Assembly (NCBI GenBank): GCA_902806575.1 | Contig: CADCXD010000004.1 | Location: forward strand, 2,170,001-2,234,000 | DNA length: 64,000 bases | Direction of reading: 5' to 3' | Origin: Jackrogersella multiformis | Lineage: Eukaryota; Ascomycota; Sordariomycetes; Xylariales; Hypoxylaceae | In this document: positions 57,221-64,000 of the stretch, piece by piece | Position numbering within the stretch: the first letter of the stretch is position 1 | How the letters are laid out: every line of letters starts with the position of its first letter | Program-made: the position numbers and the translations under genes | The notes under the pieces: generated by a model | Seen by the model: only the letters and a program-made list of their open reading frames with translations | What the model was told of the DNA's origin: nothing | The model's database searches: none

Positions 57221-58992
57221 CTACCACTTCTTAATCTTCCGCATGCTGCCCTCCTCCAGCAGCGCCTTGTGCATGTCGAAGGCGTTGAACAGAAGATGGG
57301 GTTCGTGGCCCCAGCCCTTCTTGAGGCATTCGAACTCGGCCTTCTCGAAGTAGTCCATGAGAATGGGCCGGTAGTCGGCATGCGAGCACTTGTCGATGAT
57401 GACGCGCGCGCGCTCGCGCGGGCTCAGGCCTCGCACGTCTGCTAGCCCCGTCTCCGTCACCACGACGTCGAGATCGTGCTCGGTCTGGTCCACGTGCGTG
57501 CACATGGGCACGATGCAGCTGACGCCGATGGGGTCCGTCTTCGAGGGGCGCGTCGACGGCGTGTGCATGATGCTGTACTTAGACGAGCGCAGGAAGTCGG
57601 CCGAGCCCCCCAGCCCGTTCAGCATGCGGCTGCCCATGACGTTGGTGCTGTTGGCGTGAGCGTAGATGTCCACCTCGACCGGCGTGTTCATGCCGATGAC
57701 GCCCAGCCGGCGGATGATCTCGGGCGAGTTGGAGACCTGCTGCGAGCGCAGGAGCAGCTTGTTGTGGTACGACTCCCAGTTGTCATAGAAGCGCTTGAAG
57801 CCCTCGGGGGAGAAGCGCACCGATGTCGCGGTGGCGAAGTCGAGGCGCCCAGAGTCGAACAGGTCGAGGAAGGTGTCCTGGATGACCTCGGTCCAGACCT
57901 TCAGGTTCCAGAAGTTGGACTCGCTGAGGCCGCCGATGACCGCGTTCGCGATGTTGCCGATGCCGGACTGTAGGGGGAGTAGCGACTTGGGCATGCGTCC
58001 GTGCGCGACTTCGTGCTCGAAGAACTCGATCAGATGCTTCGCGATGGCGCGGGAGCTGTCGTCTGCAGGGGTGTTGTGCGTCGTCTGGTCTGGGTAGTCG
58101 GACTCGATCACGCCGACTACCTTCTCCGTGTCAATGGGGATAGATGTAGATCCGATGCGATCTTCGACGCCCATAATCAAGTATGGTTTTCGGTGAGGGG
58201 GTAGATCGGTCATGGTGATATCGTGAAGCCCATTGAAGCTTGGTATGGCTGTGTTCACTTCGATGATGATCTGATGTTGCACCCTTTCGTTAGCTCACGC
58301 TTTTCGCCCGAAGCCTGGCATTTTTGCCTACCTTGTCGGCGAGTTGGATGAGTTCTGGTGTCGCTCCGACCGAAGCACCAGGAACAATACTGCCATCTTC
58401 CTTTATTTCTGAAGCCTCGACCACTACGACGTCTAGCTTGTTATTCGGCCGGTCCTTGGTGTAAAATCCCTAGTGACGTTAGAATTCGACAAATCCGCTG
58501 TAGAGTACAGAACTAGCTGTTTCCGTTCACTTACATATACTAGATCTACAGGAAACATAGACAAATGCTTGTCAAAGAATTTAATCCTCCCTTCGTTAAT
58601 ACCCTTTGCGATTGCCTTGCCGACTTGATGGGGACTACGCCTCTCAATCATATCTAGTTCAGCCCATCGGTTCTCCGTCTCAGCCCCTGATGAGGCGCCG
58701 ACGAACAGCGTGTAGCGCAATTGGCCCTGGAGGTTATTTTTCTCTACGTGATCGGCCAAGAACGTTGGCATTTTCCTTACCTCCAGGGTTAGGTAAGTAG
58801 TCCTGACAACGGGAAGGGGGAGAGTAGGTAGATTACGCACTTGGGATATCCAACACCAGTGAAACCCGACCATCCAATGTAGGCGCCATTAGGGAAGTGA
58901 TGAAGCAGATCTTTGGGCTGACAAAGCTTCTTCAGCATAGACGGTCGATTAACACGAGCTTTGAGAGCTGCGGATGCTATGGGCGAGGCCAT
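57221..58992 (-). CDS. ACH1: Acetyl-CoA hydrolase / succinyl-CoA:acetate CoA-transferase
   Basis: Four exons, complement(join(57221..58270,58332..58469,58535..58775,58841..58992)), encode 526 aa, the normal Ach1 length. Ach1 moves CoA between succinyl-, acetyl- and propionyl-CoA in mitochondria and clears acetate or propionate. The N-terminus (MASPIASAALKARVNRPSML) leads to NGAYIGWSGFTGVGYPK|KMPTFLADHVE, FVGASSGAETENRW, VVVVEASEIKEDGSIVPG and EVNTAIPSFNGLHDI. The core motif QSGIGNIANAVIGGLSES follows, then GLGGSADFLRSSKYSIMHTPS. The end is GSMRKIKKW. The last exon is far more GC-rich than its surroundings, which creates long meaningless frames on the opposite strand. All introns are short with CTAAC branches. 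Confidence 0.97.
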
Positions 58993-60087
58993 GTTATCGT
59001 GATCCGAGCTCAGAAAGCTCTCGTTAAATAGGTAGCTAGTACAGCTAATATAGCTTGGAGGGGCAAGCGATGGAGAAGACGAGGGGCACGGCAGCTATTC
59101 TATTGATACAGGCGCGAATGCATAAGTGGTTACGAAGAATTGAGAATGAGTAGTATCATGAACTAGAAATGAAAGAACAAGAAATTAGGAAAAGGGAATC
59201 AATTGGAGAAAAAGAGAATGAAGAGAGGAGGAGAGTGAAAAGCTGGAGATTTCAATGCCTCGAGCTAAAGTCGCGAGCTGCTTGAATTTGAGCCTTCTGG
59301 GAAAATGGAGAACGCCGAATGCCCCCCGATAGTGAGGTCAATAAAGCCCGTAAAGCCCATAAATTACAAGTCTAGGCTGCCTGAGTGGTGCCACTGTCGC
59401 GAAGCTGGAGCTCTTTTTCCCGTTCCAGGAATTATAACAGGTGATATCACTAGAGGGAAAAGGGTCTAATAAACACGAGGATAACTATCATAAGTGCAAT
59501 TTCTATTTTCCCCTGTCTTTTCTTTTCTTTTCTTCTTCTCTTTGTCGAAGCTTCAAAGTGCACAATGTATGACTTCGATTTGAATGCCTACCTACCTCCG
59601 AGGTACCTAAAATACAGTGTGGACTATGCCGGCAGTGTGACGCCGGTGGTCCGTTCCTGGGTAAACTAATTCGGCTATGGTTTAGGGGCTCCTGGCGACG
59701 GGTCGGGCCGAGCAAATGAAATCCCTTTGGTCCGGTGAAGAAATATCTACCTCTGGGTACCTAGGTAAGTAAGATGGGAACGGGGCTTGATTTGACGCCT
59801 CAACATGTAGCTGAAATTCCGGAAATGAATTAGTTTAATTTGCTCCTCTATGTTATAGAAGAGGATGTTTCGAGTTCATCCAGGCTCGAAAATATGTATT
59901 TCGAACATAACCCTGTCAACCCTAACCCTAACCCTTAAGTGAGACGGTCGACGGTCGACAGTTCAGGTTCATTTGTCAACATATCACTTTTGGCTCATCA
60001 AATAGGAGTTCGGCTGTTCTCTTATGAAGTTGGTCACAATCCCACTGTATCTAGGTCACGATTAAGAATATGAAAAAATAAACTAGC
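58993..60087. other. Intergenic spacer with telomere-like repeat
   Basis: 1.1 kb between ACH1 (promoter side) and the 3' end of the DUF1992 gene. At 59920-59935 it carries CCCTAACCCTAACCCT, 2.7 copies of the fungal telomere unit. ACCTAGGTA-type motifs lie near 59601 and 59759. No gene recognised. Confidence 0.45.
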
Positions 60088-61710
60088 TTAGCGATTCCAG
60101 AGATCCCTCCACATCTGCCTGAATCCATAATAAGGCGTTTTCGATTCGTAGATCTTGGAGCTGTGGCCACCCTTTCCAAAGCGGTCCAAAATGCTATTTT
60201 GAGTATGTCCAAAGCCGTCCATGAGGGACTTTGATGATAGCTTATTAGCTCTGTCCTTGATAGCATCTGCGAGTTGGGGCGCAACGTCAGCGTAGCAATT
60301 GTTCAATTCCCGCTCAAGTGAGAAATATGGTTTCTTAGCCAGCTCAGGTGCCATCAAATTGTAGGATCGCGTGAGGGTGTTGATGTGGCTAATCGAAAGG
60401 TCCATGTAGGATTTCTCAGTGGCTAGCCAGTCGGGATCTCTAAAGGGAGGTGGCAAAGCTGCATCCTGAATCGCATCCCGAGTCGCATCCCGAGATTCCG
60501 CCCCACTATCAGCCGGGTCCGGCACCGGCTCGGGATTCGCTTCCAAGGATGCTTGCTGTCGCATTTTGGCCATGACCGGATCATCAGTTGCGTTGGTGGA
60601 TACCGCTATCTGGTCGACGTCACGTCTTCGCGGGTTCTGGACTTCTTCAGCTTTCGCATACTGTTTCGCCAGATTCATCTGATACTCAAGGGAGCCACCC
60701 CTACTCGCGATCATCCGAGAAGCGTGACGTTTCCAGTCGTTTCGCAGTCGAGCCCGAAATACATGCGCCGCCTTCGCTAACTCTTGTTGCTTCTCAATCC
60801 ACGGCGGCACTATTTCCTGACGCTTGATCATCTTGTTCATGATGTACTCGGTCGTATCAATAAATGGATTATCACTTCTCGTATCTCGCTCGATGCCTTT
60901 GCCCCTTGGAATATTCTTGAACTGCCCTCTCGCGATAGCATCTTCAATTCTCTCGTTCGCTAACGAGGCCAATCCCGTCAAGGTATTCGGCATTGCCCGA
61001 GCGGCTGGTTTGAAGCGATCGCGAAATTCTTGTCTCCGCGCTTCCCTCTTGTCCTTATCACCCTCTTCTAGCTCTTTCATGCCCATGCCTGCGTATATAG
61101 ATGCCTTATCTCTGGCACTAGCAGCTCTAAGTCCAGCGTTCATCTTTGGTTCTTGCTTGATTCTCATATCGACTGGTTGAAGGTCTGGCATCTTCGGACG
61201 GCCTCGGAGCTCTCGCTTTAAAGGTTTGTGCGCATCGTTGAGCATTCGTAGAACGGCGTCTTCGGTAGTTTCCGTACCGGTCCACGGCTGACTCGTGGCC
61301 GTAAGGCGGGTTCCCGCGCCGGCTGTATGCTGTATATCGGCTTCGGCAAAAGCTGCGGCGTGCTCTGATCTAAACTCTGCGTCCTTTACTTTAGCCAATA
61401 GACGTTCCTTCAATTCCTCCGAGAAACCCGCATCTTCCACCGCCCGCCGACCCGCTCTCCCCCCCGTGAGTAACGCCTCCTCAGTTGCCTCTTGTAAACG
61501 GCGGGCCATGGGCCCTAGCTCCGGTTTGTTTGTTTCATCTGTAGGGGATTTTGACTCGTGCTTAGGTTTATCGACAGTCGAGGTGCTGGTAGACTTGGTG
61601 GTGTATTTTCTCCATCTCCATTGTCTAGTGGTGGGAATTCCCGTGTTTCGAGCAAGGATATTTCGAGCGCATCGTGCGCAAATGTATAGAGATATCACCC
61701 CTCTAGCCAT
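60088..61710 (-). CDS. Mitochondrial DUF1992 (DnaJ subfamily C member 28-like) protein
   Basis: A single exon of 540 aa. The N-terminus (MARGVISLYICARCARNILA...TRQWRWRKYTTK) is Arg-rich, without acids, and typical of a mitochondrial presequence. The conserved DUF1992 core lies near residues 265-330: IEDAIARGQFKNIPRGKG, DNPFIDTTEYIMNKMIKRQE and PPWIEKQQELAKAAHVFRAR, followed by LRNDWKRHASRMIAS. This matches the conserved domain of DNAJC28-like proteins; no J-domain is present, as usual in fungi. A helical acidic middle and a C-terminal segment (SISHINTLTRSYNLMAPELAKKPYFSL, read continuously in the frame) complete it. A mitochondrial role is inferred from the presequence; molecular function is unknown. 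Confidence 0.9.
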   Translation of the reverse strand: MARGVISLYICARCARNILARNTGIPTTRQWRWRKYTTKSTSTSTVDKPKHESKSPTDETNKPELGPMARRLQEATEEALLTGGRAGRRAVEDAGFSEELKERLLAKVKDAEFRSEHAAAFAEADIQHTAGAGTRLTATSQPWTGTETTEDAVLRMLNDAHKPLKRELRGRPKMPDLQPVDMRIKQEPKMNAGLRAASARDKASIYAGMGMKELEEGDKDKREARRQEFRDRFKPAARAMPNTLTGLASLANERIEDAIARGQFKNIPRGKGIERDTRSDNPFIDTTEYIMNKMIKRQEIVPPWIEKQQELAKAAHVFRARLRNDWKRHASRMIASRGGSLEYQMNLAKQYAKAEEVQNPRRRDVDQIAVSTNATDDPVMAKMRQQASLEANPEPVPDPADSGAESRDATRDAIQDAALPPPFRDPDWLATEKSYMDLSISHINTLTRSYNLMAPELAKKPYFSLERELNNCYADVAPQLADAIKDRANKLSSKSLMDGFGHTQNSILDRFGKGGHSSKIYESKTPYYGFRQMWRDLWNR

Positions 61711-62114
61711 TTCCGCCTTTTCGATAAAACAATGACCAAGAGAGTGTCATTTTGTGATGCTAGAGCATAAATGCCGTTGTGGCAAAACCGCGAACGGAGA
61801 TAGGCCATTAACGCGGAAATATTTGATACTGATAAAGAAATAACTATGATGAGCACTTGGGGGTAAATAACCGCGGTTTAGCCGCCCTAATACTCCATAA
61901 AAGGGGTAATGAGAACAAATAGGGGGCAGGTCTTGAACATAAAAAGGGTATTTAGCTACCTAGGTCTGATATTATATCAAATTAGAAATAAACAATTAGA
62001 AATTCCAGTTAATGGTATCATTCCCGTGATTATAATACGAAATTATTCATGGATTGCCCGGTTAAGTCCTCATAACCTTTATCGTCACCCCAAAAAGTGC
62101 GTGTCACACCAAGC
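61711..62114. other. Intergenic spacer
   Basis: 404 bp holding the DUF1992 promoter and the 3' region of the Pth11-like gene. The plus-strand frame at 61909-62328 overlaps the last exon of that gene and is a shadow. No RNA gene recognised. Confidence 0.4.
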
Positions 62115-63358
62115 TCAAGGTAGTTGTATGCAATCTTTTCGGACCTCCCCTTCTTTAAGCTCTGGGGATTGCTTAGACCCGAATTCGGATAATACCAATT
62201 TCACTTTTGTATACAAGGCACTCTTCTCAAATTTAGACCAACAAGCTCGAACCTCTGGTGCGCAACCTACCATTATCGCAAGAGAGCATTCAACAATCCT
62301 AAGAGATGTATTTTGTCAATTCATTTGAATTTGAGTGTTGTGGTACTTCACTTACGTGCAAAACAACGTTACTGTAAGAGCAGTTGAATGTCCTGTTAAA
62401 GACATCGCTTTGAAATAAAGCGAAATAGCACTAGCAGCAATAGCACTAGATACAGGTTAGCATCAGGTTACGGGCAAGAAATTTAAACAATCATTCGGCA
62501 GGGAAAAGACTTACAGGACGCCTGTCAAGAAAATGAGAGCTATTCCAATCTTTTTATTTAGTGGAAGGCTAAGCCCGGCTATAATTGGAAGTGGAAGGAC
62601 AATGATAATTATGTCAGTGATAACTGCGATCGATCCATTGGCGACACCAACTGTAACAGTGGTTTTTATACATTTATCGATCAAGATTGTGTCCATTGTA
62701 TTAACTCCACGAGAGCAAGTTACGCCAACAGTAGTCAATGTTATCAAGAAGAGCATCAACGACAATGCAAGTGTGGCGTAGGACACTAGACGTAGCCATG
62801 TCTTAATCCCAAAGATTCTCACGTAGAGGACGAGAATTGGGGTCTTGGAAAAGTACATTGCGAAGCCGGCCACAAAAGTAAGTATGATAGCTTCCTGAGG
62901 TCAAATTCATATTAACATAAAGGATTATAGGAAAGGGATTGCATTTACAGGTACCTGTGCGAAGTAGCCGATATCGAGGCTCAAGTTATCTTGCTCCTGA
63001 AGACCTAACCCCCAATTAGTCTTAAACTTAGCCGAGTTTAGATGAAAAACGAGACATCCAGCTTACCATTTGACGAAGTGTAAGTTAAAACAGAATAGCA
63101 AACTAGAATGATGAGGGCGATAACAGAGAGAACTAGTATGTATGTAGCAATTTTTGTTAGTCTCTATTATATCCCCCAAAAAAACTCTTAATACTAAGCA
63201 AGTGCCTTACTGTCGTCAACAAGTACCCTCCTACCTCTGCAACTGCAATAATCTGAAACCCGTGCGATGACAAAACAGGCCGTAACGATATTTAGACCAA
63301 CTGTTGCACCGAGAAACAGGGTGATTAAGATGTCTCTAGGTAGGTTAGGGACATCCAT
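62115..63358 (-). CDS. Pth11-like integral membrane protein (fungal rhodopsin domain)
   Basis: Six exons, complement(join(62115..62298,62356..62445,62515..62894,62955..63004,63067..63132,63211..63358)), encode 305 aa. Seven membrane helices can be read: ILITLFLGATVGLNIVTACFVIARV; ILVLSVIALIILVCYSVL; EAIILTFVAGFAMYFSKTPIL; LRLVSYATLALSLMLFLITL; GSIAVITDIIIIVLPLPIIA; IALIFLTGVLAIAASAISLY; and VECSLAIMVGCAPEVRACW. The loop CSRGVNTMDTILIDKC carries the two extracellular Cys common to the family, and PLPII/KKIGIALIF is the usual helix 5-6 junction. No CFEM domain precedes it. The C-terminal tail is short (66 residues or so). Fungal proteins of this group include the surface-sensing receptor Pth11. 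The start could lie further upstream at 63412 or in another exon. Confidence 0.85.
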
Positions 63359-64000
63359 GCTACAATTAAGCAGTATGACTTGGGTTGCTAAAAAAACATG
63401 AAAAGAAATCAATAAAACGAAAGAAAAACACAGTGTAATGAATTTACGGCATATTATCGTGACTTATATAACGAAAATCTAGTCCAGGCAGAGGACGTTG
63501 CCTCATATGGCCCAGGAACGGCGTATACGGCGCTGGGGTGTATTCTTCACATATTACTCAGCCTTGATTACCTAGGTACCTAGGTAGGTAGGTAGCGACA
63601 TGGGGTTGGGCCTTATAAGAGGCCTTTCTGTTTTCTCTATCTCCCGCCCGCCTGAATATCAAAGTCCAACGAAATTGGTTTAAATTTATATTAACTGCAG
63701 CCAGACCCGGAAATCGATGGTTCCGGTATCATCTAAAGCTACAGAGATAAATATGTGCCGTCCAACTAACTCCAAGATGACCGTATTATACTAAAGCTGA
63801 CCGTAGCGTGTTGGCCGCTAAATGGCCACGACCGCGAGATTTAGACACATAGATGAGATTGACATGTTTCATATGCACCATCAAATGGCAACCCGATTTT
63901 CCCGATTTCATGAAGTTACTAGGTAGCTAAATTATTACTCTAGATATCTATACCCTTGTTCCTTAGTATTTGCATCTAGCATGCCTAATTACCTCTTCTC
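63359..64000. other. Intergenic spacer to window end
   Basis: 640 bp upstream of the Pth11-like gene. Two overlapping TACCTAGGTA copies lie at 63569-63586 with trailing GGTAGGTAGGTAG. No gene recognised. Confidence 0.4.

Noticed and set aside
57476..57973. 165-codon plus-strand open frame opposite ACH1
   Set aside because: It lies antisense to the GC-rich last exon of ACH1; the Arg/Ala/Val/Asp-rich content is a by-product of third-position GC bias.

Overview
The window is nuclear DNA of a filamentous ascomycete (Pezizomycotina, probably Sordariomycetes). Most genes carry short GT-AG introns with CTAAC/CTGAC-type branch points. Typical fungal families are present: a Clr5-ankyrin protein, a Pth11-type rhodopsin-domain protein, EDE1, PGA1 and frataxin. 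A fungal THI4 sits behind a TPP riboswitch. Spacers are AT-rich and full of the palindrome TACCTAGGTA. About 23 protein genes can be supported, many rebuilt here from several exons; each rebuilt model has a length divisible by three and joins conserved blocks in frame.

Layout. 0-6.4 kb: a SET-domain gene cut by the window edge, an unknown 647-aa nuclear-type protein, and a Clr5-ankyrin protein. 6.4-11 kb: gene-poor spacer. 11-24.5 kb: a small secreted Cys protein, frataxin, THI4 with its riboswitch, a histidine phosphatase with a C-terminal PCNA-box-like tail, an Atl1-type DNA repair protein convergent with it, a BTB protein, a PNGase A gene broken by one in-frame stop, and a small membrane protein. 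24.8-38.6 kb: housekeeping block with EDE1, alpha-tubulin, PGA1, a WW protein and an F-box protein. 40.6-49 kb: secreted carboxylesterase, a nine-exon GH3 beta-glucosidase with a PA14 insert, a small unknown protein and an OB-fold-like protein. 49-54 kb: gene-poor, with decayed-looking coding fragments and one small CxxC protein. 54-64 kb: tannase/feruloyl esterase, a tRNA-Thr(CGU) gene with two insertions, acetyl-CoA hydrolase/transferase, a mitochondrial DUF1992 protein and a Pth11-like receptor-type protein.

Functional themes. Plant-polymer or ester breakdown is represented by the carboxylesterase, GH3 and tannase family genes. Thiamine supply is controlled by the riboswitch. Core cell biology covers microtubules, endocytosis, GPI anchors and iron-sulphur assembly. 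The most unusual object is the tRNA-Thr gene at 56350-56507. Removing a canonical 37/38 intron plus a 54-nt GT...AG segment in the D-arm gives a perfect cloverleaf. Nuclear tRNA introns are normally found only at 37/38, so the D-arm insertion deserves a direct test.
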